Shown: positions 45,982 through 56,007, counted from the stretch's first letter. The stretch is DNA of 64,000 bases from Vulcanimicrobiota bacterium (GCA_003161435.1 PMOS01000002.1:28383-92382); one strand, 5' to 3'. Notes: a model not told the origin generated them from the sequence alone. Numbers and translations are program-made.

Positions 45982-46697
45982 CGTGCCGCGACCTCGAGTC
46001 CCATCAGCGTGCGGATGCGATCTCGATCGGCGGCCAGCTCGGCGGCCAGACCCGCGTGCACGACGCGCCCGCTGTCGAGCACGTACGCGCGATCGGCGAT
46101 CTTGAGGGCCAGCAACGCGTTCTGCTCGACCAGCAGAATCGCGACGCCGGTCTGCTTGAGCTCGCCCAGGATGCGATAGACGTCCTCGACGATCAGCGGC
46201 GCGAGGCCTTGCGAGGGCTCGTCGATCAGCAACAAGCGCGGGTTGGAGACGAGCGCGCGGCCGATCGCGAGCATCTCCTGCTCGCCGCCGGAAAGACGAC
46301 CGGCTTTTCGCGAGCGCAGCTCGGCCAGTTTCGGCAGATGCTCGAGCACGCGCGGGATCGTCCATTCGCCGCCGCGTCCGTTCTCGGCGAGCTGCAGGTT
46401 CTCCAACGTGCTGAGATCCTTGAACATCCGCCGGCCTTCGGGGACGTATCCGACGCCTAGCCGTGCGATCTTGTACGCCGGCCACGCGGTGATGTCGTTG
46501 CCGTCGTAGCGGATCTTTCCGGCGCGCGCCGCGGTGAGGCCCAGGATGCTGCGCAACGTCGTCGTCTTGCCGGCGCCGTTGAGGCCGAGCAGCGCGACGA
46601 CCTCGCCCTCTCCGACGCTCAGCGTGACGTCGCGCAAGATGCTGATCTTGCCGTAATTGGTGCATAGGCCGTCGACGTCGAGCAGCGGCTCAGACAT
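45978..46697 (-). CDS. livF: ABC transporter ATP-binding protein LivF (second operon)
   Basis: GLNGAGKTTTLRSILGL; LSGGEQEMLAIGRALVSNPRLLLIDEPSQGLAP. Confidence 0.93.
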   Translation of the reverse strand: MSEPLLDVDGLCTNYGKISILRDVTLSVGEGEVVALLGLNGAGKTTTLRSILGLTAARAGKIRYDGNDITAWPAYKIARLGVGYVPEGRRMFKDLSTLENLQLAENGRGGEWTIPRVLEHLPKLAELRSRKAGRLSGGEQEMLAIGRALVSNPRLLLIDEPSQGLAPLIVEDVYRILGELKQTGVAILLVEQNALLALKIADRAYVLDSGRVVHAGLAAELAADRDRIRTLMGLEVAAR

Positions 46698-47466
46698 GCT
46701 CGAGCACCCCTTCGCCCAAGTACGCGTCGCGCACCGACTCGTCGGCGGCGATCTCCGCGGGAGTTCCTTCGGCCAGCAGCTTCCCGCGGTCGAGGACCGT
46801 GATCCGATCGGCGAGGCTCAGCACCACGCGCATATTGTGCTCGACGAACAGCACGGTCAGCCCGAGCCGCGTGCGCAGGTCGCGAATCACGCCGACGATG
46901 CGGTCGGTTTCCGCTTCGGCGAGCCCGGCCATCGGCTCGTCGAGTAGCACCAGCACCGGGTCCGTCGACAGGCTCATCGCGATCTCGACGAGGCGCTGCG
47001 AACCGTGGGCGAGCTCGGCAACCAGCCGGTCGCGCTGCGCAGCGAGGTTCACGAAGCGAAGGAGCTCGTCGACACGCGCATCGACCGCGGCAGCGGCGGC
47101 GCCGCGCGGTGTCCGCAAACGGAAGGCTTGCCCGGCATGCGCACGCACACCCAAGCGCACGTTCTCGTCGACGGTCAGCTCGGGAAAGACGCTCGGCGTT
47201 TGGAACGTGCGCCCCATCCCCATTGCGACACGCTTCCAGTTCAGCGCGCGCGTAACGTCCTTGCCGCGAAACGACACGTGTCCGCTCTCCGGCATCGCGT
47301 AGCCGGAAACGGCGTTGAAGAACGTCGTCTTGCCGGCACCGTTCGGCCCGATCAGCGCGTGAATGGTCCCTTCGCGGACCTGCATCGAAACGTCGTCCAC
47401 CGCGCGGACGCCGCCGAAGACTTTCGAGACGTGGCTCGCGTCGAGCAGGATCGTCTCAGGGGCCAA
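46690..47466 (-). CDS. livG: ABC transporter ATP-binding protein LivG (second operon)
   Basis: GPNGAGKTTFFNAVSGY; LAHGSQRLVEIAMSLSTDPVLVLLDEPMAGL. Confidence 0.93.
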   Translation of the reverse strand: MAPETILLDASHVSKVFGGVRAVDDVSMQVREGTIHALIGPNGAGKTTFFNAVSGYAMPESGHVSFRGKDVTRALNWKRVAMGMGRTFQTPSVFPELTVDENVRLGVRAHAGQAFRLRTPRGAAAAAVDARVDELLRFVNLAAQRDRLVAELAHGSQRLVEIAMSLSTDPVLVLLDEPMAGLAEAETDRIVGVIRDLRTRLGLTVLFVEHNMRVVLSLADRITVLDRGKLLAEGTPAEIAADESVRDAYLGEGVLEHV

Positions 47467-48472
47467 CGTTCACCTCCGACGGAGTATGCGCGTCGAAGGT
47501 GGCGTTCGGGTCGACGCCGGCCGGCGCGCTCGATCGCGCCAAGAGCGCGGCCAGCGAGCCGAGGATTCCCCGCGGGAAACCGAGGACGCACGCGACGAAC
47601 AGCGCGCCCAGGAAGATCTGCCACAGCGGCGTTATCGTCGAGATGATGTCCTTACCGATCACGTAGATGAACGCGCCCGCCAGAGATCCCCAAACCGTTC
47701 CGGCGCCGCCCAGGATCATGCTCAGCACGAAGTAGCCGGACTGGTGCCAGTCGAGCTCCAGCGGATACGCGAAGTTGATCAAAAGGGCGAACAGCGCGCC
47801 GCTCACGCCGGCCATCGTCGCGGATATCAACAGCGCGACGAAGATGAAGCGGTCGGAGTTGAGGCCCAGGAACCGCACGCGCGCCTCGTTCTGCCGGATC
47901 GCGACGAGCGTGCGCCCGAACGGCGATCGTACGACGCTGCGAAACGCGATCAGCGCGAGGACGAACGCGACGAGCGCGATATAGTAGAACGAGAGCTCGT
48001 GGATCGCGACGTGAGCCGGTGGAATGCCGAAGTACGGGCGCGTGATCGTCATTCCGTCCTCGCCGCCCGTCAGGTCGGTGTCGCGGTAGGCGATGAAGTA
48101 GAAGACTTGCCCGAACGCGATCGAGAGCAGCCCGAAATAGATGCCGCGACGGCGCAGCAAGAATGGCGCGAGGATCAGCCCGCCAACGAACGCCAAGGCC
48201 GTTCCGACCAGGATCGCCTCGATGAAATGGAAGCCGAGGTATTGCACCGAGAGCGCCGCCCCGTAGGCGCCGAGGCCGAAGTACGCCGCGTTGCCAAAGG
48301 CGGGCAGCCCGGTGTACCCGAGCAAGAGGTTGACGCTCATCACCGCGATCGCGGTGACGAGCACTTCGCTGACGATCGAGATGTCGAGATGCACCAGCGG
48401 CGCGAGATACGGCGCCGCGGCAAACAGCGCCACGACGGCTGACGCGGCGAGCAGTTCGGTCCGTGCCTTCAC
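47456..48472 (-). CDS. livM: ABC transporter permease LivM (second operon)
   Basis: VNLLLGYTGLPAFGNAAYFGLGAY; GRTLVAIRQNEARVRFLG. Confidence 0.92.
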   Translation of the reverse strand: MKARTELLAASAVVALFAAAPYLAPLVHLDISIVSEVLVTAIAVMSVNLLLGYTGLPAFGNAAYFGLGAYGAALSVQYLGFHFIEAILVGTALAFVGGLILAPFLLRRRGIYFGLLSIAFGQVFYFIAYRDTDLTGGEDGMTITRPYFGIPPAHVAIHELSFYYIALVAFVLALIAFRSVVRSPFGRTLVAIRQNEARVRFLGLNSDRFIFVALLISATMAGVSGALFALLINFAYPLELDWHQSGYFVLSMILGGAGTVWGSLAGAFIYVIGKDIISTITPLWQIFLGALFVACVLGFPRGILGSLAALLARSSAPAGVDPNATFDAHTPSEVNVGP

Positions 48473-49341
48473 CCGAAGATGCCTTCTTCCCCGAAGAGGC
48501 CGCGGGGACGGACCATGAGGACGAGGGCCATGAGGACGTACATCGAGACCTCGCTCGCCGCCGGAATCCAGAGGGTAGTCAGCGAGATCGCCATCCCGAT
48601 CAGCAGCCCACCGACGATGCTGCCGAACAGGCTGCCCATCCCACCGATGATGACGGTGACGAAGGCCGGCATCAGCAATGCGTTGCCGCTGGTCGGCGAA
48701 AGACCGAGCATCCCGGCGGCGAGCACCCCCGCGATCCCGGCCAGGAAGATGCCCAGGCCGAAGTTCACGGCGTAGAGCAGTTGGGTGTTGGTGCCCAGCG
48801 CGGCGATCATCTCCGTGTCCTGGACGGCCGCCCGCAAGCGTAGCCCGAAACGCGTGCGCGTCAGGAACAGGGCCAAGCCGATCATCGCGATGACGAGCAC
48901 GATCACGATGAAGATGCGGAACTTCGGAAAGCTCATGAAACCGAGCGACACGGCGCTGGCCAAGCCGGGCGGCGGCGAGAACGGGACAGCGTTGGCTCCC
49001 CAGATCAGGCGGTAGATCTCCTCCGCCATGAGCGAGAGCCCGAAGGTCATGAGCAGGCTGTAGAACGGCTCGCGTTTGTAGAGCGGACGCACCAGCGTCC
49101 GCTCTACGACGATCCCCACCACGACCGCGATCAGCGGCGCGGCGATGAGGGCAAACCAGAACGACGTACCGCGCGAGACCATCGTGAAGGCCAGGTATCC
49201 CGCCAGCGTCATGAAGCTCCCGTGCGCCATGTTTATGGTGCCCGTGAGGTTCATGATCAGCGAGAGCCCGATCCCGACGATCGCGTAGAACGCGCCGAGG
49301 ACTAGCCCGTTGAAGATCTGAGGCGCGAGATCGTGGATCAT
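48469..49341 (-). CDS. livH: ABC transporter permease LivH (second operon)
   Basis: NGLVLGAFYAIVGIGLSLIMNLTGTINMAHGSFMTLAGYL. Confidence 0.92.
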   Translation of the reverse strand: MIHDLAPQIFNGLVLGAFYAIVGIGLSLIMNLTGTINMAHGSFMTLAGYLAFTMVSRGTSFWFALIAAPLIAVVVGIVVERTLVRPLYKREPFYSLLMTFGLSLMAEEIYRLIWGANAVPFSPPPGLASAVSLGFMSFPKFRIFIVIVLVIAMIGLALFLTRTRFGLRLRAAVQDTEMIAALGTNTQLLYAVNFGLGIFLAGIAGVLAAGMLGLSPTSGNALLMPAFVTVIIGGMGSLFGSIVGGLLIGMAISLTTLWIPAASEVSMYVLMALVLMVRPRGLFGEEGIFG

Positions 49342-49342
49342 G

Positions 49343-50608
49343 TTACGGATAGCCGAGTTTGCAAACTTTTTCTTTCTCGGCGATCGTCTGCTCGATGCTC
49401 TCCGCCGGCTGCATGTCGATGACGTCGAAGAGGTCGTACTTGTCGCCGGGAGTTCCGTTCGGCCGGATCTGCGCGAGCCACATCGGCCACATCAGCTGGT
49501 GGTCTTCCTTACGATAATACGCCGGCCCGTTGAAGATCGACGTGAAGCGAGCACCTTCGATCGCGTGCGCGATCTTGACGGCGTCGAGCGACTTCGCCTC
49601 GGCGATCCCCGTCAGCATCCGGTCGATCGTGACGTAGCCGAAGCAATTGCGCGCCGTCGGAGGTTTGCCGAACTGCTTGGTGCTCTGCGCGACGAACTCG
49701 TGCGCAACGGTGTTGCCCTTGCCTAGGGTCAAATCGCTCTTGTAGTACCATTCGATGCCCCAGTATCCGGCACGCGAATCGGGCGCGAGACCCAGCAGCG
49801 GCTCGATCTCCACCTGCGGTCCGCCGACCGGATACTTCTTGAGCAAGCCGAACTGGTTCATCTGCTTGAGGCAGTTCGTGTAGTCGTCACCCTGCACGAG
49901 CACGATCACGAGGTCGGGCTTGGCGGCATCGATCTTGGTGAGGTACGAGCTGAAATCGGTGGTGCCGAGCGGTGTGAGCTCGTTGCCGACGATCGTTCCG
50001 CCGACCTTCGCGAGGACGTCCTTGTACCCGGTTTCGAGCGCATGGCCGAATGCATAGTCGGGCGTGATCAAGAACCAGCGCTTGCCGAATTTCTTCGCGA
50101 GCGAATACCCGGTGGCATGGGTTTCCATCCAGGTGCTGTGGCAGGTTCGAAAGACGTTCCAGTGGCAGCTCGCGCCGGTGACAGCGTCACTGTGCCCGCC
50201 GGAATCGATGAAGAGCATCCCGGCGCTGTTCGCCACGCCGGCGACCGAGAGTGAGACGGCGCTGTTGACCGTGCCGCCGAGGGCGGCGACCTTGTCCTGG
50301 TTGATCAGCTTGTGCGCCTTCTGCGCGGCGACGCCTGGATCGTTCTGGCAGTCTTCCTTGACGAGTTCGACCTTGCGGCCCATCACGCCACCGCGCCTGT
50401 TCCAGGCGTCGACGGCCATTTGGAACCCAGCGGTTTCGTTCTCCGCCGGTCCCGCGTATACGCCGGTGTATTCTTCGACGATTCCGATCTTGAGCGTGTC
50501 GGCGGCCTCGCCGATGCGCGGCAGATAGGCGGGGATACCGAAGGCCGCAGCGGTGCCGGCCCCGGCAAGTGTGACAAACGTGCGACGATTGATGGATGGT
50601 CGGCTCAT
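49343..50608 (-). CDS. ABC transporter substrate-binding protein (LivJ-like, Tat-like signal)
   Basis: NRRTFVTLAGAGTAAAFG; LKIGIVEEYTGVYAGPAENETAGFQMAVD. Confidence 0.92.
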   Translation of the reverse strand: MSRPSINRRTFVTLAGAGTAAAFGIPAYLPRIGEAADTLKIGIVEEYTGVYAGPAENETAGFQMAVDAWNRRGGVMGRKVELVKEDCQNDPGVAAQKAHKLINQDKVAALGGTVNSAVSLSVAGVANSAGMLFIDSGGHSDAVTGASCHWNVFRTCHSTWMETHATGYSLAKKFGKRWFLITPDYAFGHALETGYKDVLAKVGGTIVGNELTPLGTTDFSSYLTKIDAAKPDLVIVLVQGDDYTNCLKQMNQFGLLKKYPVGGPQVEIEPLLGLAPDSRAGYWGIEWYYKSDLTLGKGNTVAHEFVAQSTKQFGKPPTARNCFGYVTIDRMLTGIAEAKSLDAVKIAHAIEGARFTSIFNGPAYYRKEDHQLMWPMWLAQIRPNGTPGDKYDLFDVIDMQPAESIEQTIAEKEKVCKLGYP

Positions 50609-50772
50609 GGAAGCTCCTCTCGAACGCCGTTTCGGGTCGTGGTGGCCCGTGGCTAGGGGGAGCCCATTAAGACTTATGTCGTCTCCCCCCCTGCGGAACG
50701 CAAGAAAAGTCGCGGCGCGTTCCCGATCAGTCCGTGGGGAGAAGGGCCGGACATCGAGAATCTTGGCACGTT

Positions 50773-51969
50773 ATGCCGTCCACCGTGGTCAACCCGGGTC
50801 TCGAAGGGATCGTCGTCGGCGAGACCGTGCTTAGCAACGTCGAGGGGGAGGTTGGGCGGCTCACGTACCGCGGCTACGACATCCACGACCTCGCGGAGCG
50901 CGCCAACTACGAAGAGGTCGTCCACCTGCTGCTCTTCGGCCGGCTGCCGACGCACGAGGAGCTCGACGCGCTCAACGCGCGTTTGGCGGCGCGCCGCGCG
51001 CTGCCGAACGGGCTGCTCGCGATGATGCACGCGATCCCGCGCGACGCCTGGCCGATGGACGTGCTGCGCACCGGCGTCTCCGCCATCGCGCACTTCGTCC
51101 CTCACCGCCCCGACGGCTCGCATGAGACCTCGGTCGACACCGCGATCGACCTGATCGCGAAGGTGCCGACGATCGTGGCGACGTGGGATCGCATGCGTCG
51201 CCGCCTCGAACCGATCGCGCCCGATCCCAAGCTCACGACCGCTGCGAACTTCCTCTACATGCGGACCGGCGAACAGCCCATTCCCGAGGCGGAGAAGGCG
51301 CTCGACACCTATCTGATCCTGCTCGCCGATCATTCGTACAACGCGTCGACCTTCTCGGCGCGGGTGACCGCCTCGACCGGCGCCGACATCTACTGCTCGA
51401 TCACCGCGGCGGTCGCGACGCTCGCCGGCGACCTGCACGGCGGCGCGCCGAGCAAGGTCATGACGATGCTCGAGGAGATCGGTCTGCCCGAGAAGGCCGA
51501 ACCGTACGTGCGCGATCTGCTGGCGCGGCACGAGAAGATCATGGGGATGGGGCACCGCGAGTACAAGATTCGCGATCCGCGCGCCGCGCAGCTCGAGCAG
51601 ATGGCCAAGAACCTCACCGAGAAGTCGCACACGAAGTGGTATCTGATCGCGCGCGCACTCGAGGACGCGTCGCAAACGGTGCTGCACGAGCAGAAACCCG
51701 GCAAGCGCATCTACGCGAACGTCGAGTTCTATACGGCGCCCACGCTGTCGAGCCTCGGCATTCCGTCCGACGAGTTCACCTGCATGTTCGCTTGCGGGCG
51801 GATCTCCGGGTGGGCGGCGCACGTCCTCGAGCAATTCGCGCACAACCGGCTGATCCGACCGCAAGCGACCTACGTGGGACCGGACGTTCACCCGTATGAG
51901 CCGATCGCGCAGCGCCACGCCCAACCGGGCCCGAACGGCAACGGCGCCGCGACGCCGGCGACCGGCTGA
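50773..51969 (+). CDS. citrate synthase family protein
   Basis: GLEGIVVGETVLSNVEGEVGRLTYRGYDI; GMGHREYKIRDPRA; NVEFYTAPTLSSLGIP. Confidence 0.93.
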   Translation: MPSTVVNPGLEGIVVGETVLSNVEGEVGRLTYRGYDIHDLAERANYEEVVHLLLFGRLPTHEELDALNARLAARRALPNGLLAMMHAIPRDAWPMDVLRTGVSAIAHFVPHRPDGSHETSVDTAIDLIAKVPTIVATWDRMRRRLEPIAPDPKLTTAANFLYMRTGEQPIPEAEKALDTYLILLADHSYNASTFSARVTASTGADIYCSITAAVATLAGDLHGGAPSKVMTMLEEIGLPEKAEPYVRDLLARHEKIMGMGHREYKIRDPRAAQLEQMAKNLTEKSHTKWYLIARALEDASQTVLHEQKPGKRIYANVEFYTAPTLSSLGIPSDEFTCMFACGRISGWAAHVLEQFAHNRLIRPQATYVGPDVHPYEPIAQRHAQPGPNGNGAATPATG

Positions 51970-51976
51970 GCACACC

Positions 51977-52576
51977 ATGACGGCTGAGCGGCGCGCGCAC
52001 GTTCGGCGCGAGACGAAGGAGACGCGGATCGATTTGCGGCTCGCGCTCGACGGCGGACCGGTTTCGATCGAAACCGACGTCGACTTCTTCGATCACATGC
52101 TCGGCGCGCTCGCGACGCACGCGGGCCTCGGTTTCGAGCTCGTCGCGCACGGCGACGGGATGGACCATCACCATCTCGTCGAGGATGTCGGAATCGCGCT
52201 CGGCCGCGCCGTCGACGAAGCGCTCGGCGACAAACGAGGCATCGTGCGGTTCGGCTCGATCGCCGTTCCGCTCGACGACGCGCTCGTGCAGTGCGCGGTC
52301 GATCTGAGCGGCCGTTCGTGGCTGAACTACGACGTGCCGCTGTCGGTTCCGTCGCTCGGTGCGCTGCCCACCGAGCTCGTCCCGCACTTCTTTCGCAGCG
52401 TCGTCGAGCACGGCAAGTTCAACCTGCACCTGCTGCGCTGGGCCGGGACCAACAACCATCACCTGTGCGAGGCGACGTTCAAAGCGTTCGCGCGCGCGTT
52501 CGCCCAAGCCAAGGTCGTCACGAGCTCCGACCAGATCCCGTCGACGAAAGGCGCGTTGACCGAAGGAGCGGCTTAG
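51977..52576 (+). CDS. hisB: imidazoleglycerol-phosphate dehydratase
   Basis: RRETKETRIDLRLALDG, FFDHMLGALATHAG, HHHLVEDVGIALG, NNHHLCEATFKAFARA. Confidence 0.97.
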   Translation: MTAERRAHVRRETKETRIDLRLALDGGPVSIETDVDFFDHMLGALATHAGLGFELVAHGDGMDHHHLVEDVGIALGRAVDEALGDKRGIVRFGSIAVPLDDALVQCAVDLSGRSWLNYDVPLSVPSLGALPTELVPHFFRSVVEHGKFNLHLLRWAGTNNHHLCEATFKAFARAFAQAKVVTSSDQIPSTKGALTEGAA

Positions 52577-52608
52577 TGTGTGTTCGGCCCTTCGGGCCGA
52601 GCCACACT
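52575..52608. terminator. hairpin between convergent genes
   Basis: AGTGTG(T)GTTCGGCCC-TTC-GGGCCGAGCCACACT near-perfect stem; no clear U-tract. Confidence 0.5.
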
Positions 52609-52618
52609 CGCGTTCGGC

Positions 52619-53218
52619 TTACGGCCGATCCGCAGTATTGCTGCGCGCGGCCTCGGTGTCGCGGACTGCGCGCAAGAGCATGAAGCCGAACGTCACGAAG
52701 AGCCCGCCGACGACGACCGCATAGGCGCCGAACACGTAGAGGATCCCGACGATGCTCAAGTCGGTCCAGTCGAGCACCGCGATCCCCGCGCAACACGAGA
52801 GCAGCCCGACGGCGCCGATCATCCAGGCCAGCGCGGGGACGCGCGGCATCAGCACGGCGGCGCCGATCTCGAGCACGCCGGTGGCGATCGCCCAATTCGA
52901 GACGATGACGATCAGCGTCGCGGTGGTCGGCGCCCAGACGATAAGGGCGAAGGCGACGATCGCGTCGACCAAACCGTCGGCGCCGAACAGCACGCGCGAG
53001 CGGCGCGGGATCGAAAGGGTGAAGGCGAGTGTGACCGCGAGCAGGCCGTCGAGGACCAAGTAGCCGACCAGCAGCGCTTTGCCGACCGCCGCCGAGATCG
53101 TCACCGCCGCGATCCCCGCTGCGACGGCGATGAGCCCGCGCAGCATCAGGGCATACCAGCGGCGCCGGCCGGTGGGCGTGAATCCCAATCCCATGCCGCC
53201 GGGAGTTCGCGCCGTCAC
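52619..53218 (-). CDS. HdeD family acid-resistance-type membrane protein
   Basis: Six-TM HdeD/DUF308-like pattern; GTG 53218 overlaps stop of the SpoIIE gene. Confidence 0.75.
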   Translation of the reverse strand: MTARTPGGMGLGFTPTGRRRWYALMLRGLIAVAAGIAAVTISAAVGKALLVGYLVLDGLLAVTLAFTLSIPRRSRVLFGADGLVDAIVAFALIVWAPTTATLIVIVSNWAIATGVLEIGAAVLMPRVPALAWMIGAVGLLSCCAGIAVLDWTDLSIVGILYVFGAYAVVVGGLFVTFGFMLLRAVRDTEAARSNTADRP

Positions 53219-55575
53219 GCCGCGCGCGCCTTGCGGGTCACCGGCAGGACCGCGCGCACGTGGGTGCCCTGACGCGACGCGTTGACGTTGACCCGGCGAG
53301 AGAGCGCGTCGACGATGAAGAAGCCGCGTCCGTTCTCGCTCATGCCGTCCTCGGGGAGGTGCAGCGACGGCGCGAATCCCCGCCCGCGGTCGAGCACGTG
53401 CAGCACCAGGTCGGAACCCTGCCATTCGGCGCGCATCTCGATCGGACCGGGCGCGTGGCGTACGACGTTGCCGACGAGCTCACCGAAGATCACCGTCGCG
53501 CTGTACACGTCGCCGTCGGCGACGTTCTCGAGCCAGCGGCCGAACGCGCCGCGGGCCGGTTCGGCTTCCATCGCGTCGGGCGCTTCGAACGTCCAGCCTT
53601 CGCGGCGTCCGAACGCCAGCGTGATCACCGCGACGTCGTCGTGCACGCGGCGGCCGGCCAGCACCGCGTCGCGCAGATAGCGTGCCGGGTTGGTCGATGC
53701 GTACGCCGCTTCATCGCGCAGCGCTTCGAGGATCAGCCGCTCGCCCTCGATCGGATCGCGGTCGAACTCGGTCAAACCGTCGGTGTACATCGCGATCAGC
53801 GAACCGTAGGCCAGCGGCGCCGCTTCGACGCGGGGCAGCGTGTTGGCGGGCCACGTTCCGAGCGGCGGCGCAGGCTCGACGTTGAGCAGCCGGGTGCGTC
53901 CGGACAGCGGCAGCCGCAACGCGGCCGGCGGATGGCCGGCGCTCGCATACCGAATGCGCGATTCGCGGATGTCCATGATCGCCACGAACGCGGTCGCCGT
54001 GAGATCGGGGTTCTCTGCTTTGAGCGCGGCGTCGACGGCTTTGAGGATCTCGGCCGGCTCCTGTCCGCGTTGCGCGGCGAAGCGAATTCCATGACGGATC
54101 AGCGACATCGTCGCCGCAGCGTTCACGCCTTTGCCGATCACGTCACCGACCGAGAGCACGAGACGCCATGGCGAGATCTCGAATGCGTCGTACCAGTCGC
54201 CGCCGACGTTGACGCCGACTTCGGCAGCCTGATAGATCGCCTTGATCTCGATCCCCGGTGGCGCGGGGAGACGGCTCGGCAGTGCCGATGCCTGAAACGT
54301 CTCGGCCAGGCGGCGTTCGCTCTCGCGCGTCTGCGCGCCGTCCATCGCCCCGGAGAGCCGGCCGGCGAGCAGTTGCGCCGTGCGCAGGTCTTGCGCGTCG
54401 AACGGCCGGCTGCTGTCGTAACGCGCGAGGTGGAGTGCGCCGAAGGCCTGCCCGCGCGCGCTGAGTGGTGCGATGATGACCGAGCTCGTGCCGAGCCGAT
54501 CGAGCAACGCGAGGTGGCCTTCGTCCTGTGCGATCGCAGCCCGCTCGGCGTCGGCGACGTGCTCGATCAAGCGCGCTTCGTCGCGGGTCATCACCACGCG
54601 CACCGGATCCGTCGCGCGCGGCGGATAGCGCCGGAGCATCGGCCGAATCGTGCGCTCGCGCTCGGCGTCGCGCGAGCCCAGCACCGAGATCTCCATGCGC
54701 CCGTCGGCGCCCGGGCGATAGATCGTGCACGTCTCGGCCAGCTCGCGCACGGCGAGCTCGCTGACCGCGGCGAGGGTCGCGTCGATCTCGCGTTCGCTCG
54801 CGATGATCGCGGTCGCGTCGAGCAAGAGCGCCATCGCGTCCTCGGAGCGCTTGCGCTCTTCGATGTCGGTCGCGCTGCCGAACCAGCGAATCGGCGTTCC
54901 GCCGGCGTCGCGCATCGGCTCGGCGCGCGCGAGGTACCAGCGATATGCACCGTCGTGCCGGCGCAGCCGGTACTGGAACTCGAAGCTCGTGCCGTGGGCG
55001 AGCGCGTACGCGTACGCGTCGCGCGCCGGCGACGCGTCGTCGGGATGCAGGACGCGCGCCCAGTCGATCCCGGTCTGAGGGTCGGGCGTGACGCCGGTGA
55101 AGTCGATCATCCGCCGGTTCCAGAACTCGACCAAACCGTCGGGACGCGACACCCAGATCAGCTGCGGTGCCGTCTCCACGAAGCCGCGCATCCACTCCGC
55201 ACTCTCGCGCAAGCCGTCGATGTCGACGCCGGTTCCGACCCAGCGCGTGACGGCGCCCGCGGCATCGTGCAGCGGCGCGATGCGCCCCAAGAACCAGCGG
55301 TAGCGATCGTCGCGGCCGCGCAGCCGGAACTCCACCTCGCACGGCTCTTTCGTTGCGAACGCTGCGTTCCAGCGCGCCGTCACGGCGTCGCGGTCGTCGG
55401 GATGAACGAGGGCCACGCGATGCTCGTTCGCGAGCGCTTGCTCTTCGCTCAACCCCGTATAGTCGCGGAACTGCTGGTTGTTGTACTCGATGCTGCCGTC
55501 GGCGCGAACGACCCAGACGTGGTACGGCACGCCTTCGGCGATGGTTGCCGCCAGATCGGTGGGGTCGGTCGTCAC
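53215..55575 (-). CDS. PAS-PAS-GAF-SpoIIE(PP2C)-HATPase regulatory phosphatase/kinase fusion
   Basis: Two PAS (RWFGSATDIEERK), GAF, PP2C (VGGDWYDAFEI, SVGDVIGKGVNAAATMS, YTDGLTEFDR) and C-terminal HATPase (FGELVGNVVRHAPG, DRGRGF). Confidence 0.92.
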   Translation of the reverse strand: MTTDPTDLAATIAEGVPYHVWVVRADGSIEYNNQQFRDYTGLSEEQALANEHRVALVHPDDRDAVTARWNAAFATKEPCEVEFRLRGRDDRYRWFLGRIAPLHDAAGAVTRWVGTGVDIDGLRESAEWMRGFVETAPQLIWVSRPDGLVEFWNRRMIDFTGVTPDPQTGIDWARVLHPDDASPARDAYAYALAHGTSFEFQYRLRRHDGAYRWYLARAEPMRDAGGTPIRWFGSATDIEERKRSEDAMALLLDATAIIASEREIDATLAAVSELAVRELAETCTIYRPGADGRMEISVLGSRDAERERTIRPMLRRYPPRATDPVRVVMTRDEARLIEHVADAERAAIAQDEGHLALLDRLGTSSVIIAPLSARGQAFGALHLARYDSSRPFDAQDLRTAQLLAGRLSGAMDGAQTRESERRLAETFQASALPSRLPAPPGIEIKAIYQAAEVGVNVGGDWYDAFEISPWRLVLSVGDVIGKGVNAAATMSLIRHGIRFAAQRGQEPAEILKAVDAALKAENPDLTATAFVAIMDIRESRIRYASAGHPPAALRLPLSGRTRLLNVEPAPPLGTWPANTLPRVEAAPLAYGSLIAMYTDGLTEFDRDPIEGERLILEALRDEAAYASTNPARYLRDAVLAGRRVHDDVAVITLAFGRREGWTFEAPDAMEAEPARGAFGRWLENVADGDVYSATVIFGELVGNVVRHAPGPIEMRAEWQGSDLVLHVLDRGRGFAPSLHLPEDGMSENGRGFFIVDALSRRVNVNASRQGTHVRAVLPVTRKARAA

Positions 55576-55622
55576 GGCGACTCTCTTATCGCCGCCCCGC
55601 CGAAGCGCCTACGCGTCCCCCG

Positions 55623-55901
55623 TCAGCCGAGCTCCTCACGCTTGGTGACGATACGGAACGACGTGCTGAACCCGACGATCTCGAGCGTCCGGCGAACGTT
55701 GGGCGACGCGACCACCAGCGCGACGGTGCCGACCCGGCGACGCAGCAAAGCCAGCTCGTTCAAAGCAGTGGAGTCGAGATAGGTCACGTCTGAAAGATCG
55801 ACCACGGCCGGGCCGTCGATCGACGCAAACTTCGCCCGCAAGCTCGAAACGTTGCTGAGGTCGAGCTCGCCGGCGAGACGCACCGACGCGAGACTCTCCA
55901 T
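55623..55901 (-). CDS. STAS-domain anti-sigma-factor antagonist
   Basis: VRLAGELDLSNVSSL...VVDLSDVTYLDSTALNELALLRRR. Confidence 0.9.
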   Translation of the reverse strand: MESLASVRLAGELDLSNVSSLRAKFASIDGPAVVDLSDVTYLDSTALNELALLRRRVGTVALVVASPNVRRTLEIVGFSTSFRIVTKREELG

Positions 55902-55929
55902 ACGAAGTCCTCTCCCCGATTGGGCCGAT

Positions 55930-55958
55930 ATCGTACCATCGGAGCACCGGCTTGTCAG
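55930..55958 (-). promoter_or_regulatory. sigma-70-like promoter CTGACA-N17-TACGAT
   Basis: On minus strand upstream of the STAS gene; 17-nt spacer. Confidence 0.5.
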
Positions 55959-56007
55959 TGCGATATGACGCACTTCTCATTTGGATTGCACAGCAACCCA
56001 ATGGAGG

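Noticed and set aside
53260-55782. 840-aa plus-strand ORF antisense to the SpoIIE fusion
   Set aside because: Arg/His/Val-rich shadow ORF; the minus strand has clear PAS/GAF/PP2C/HATPase motifs.
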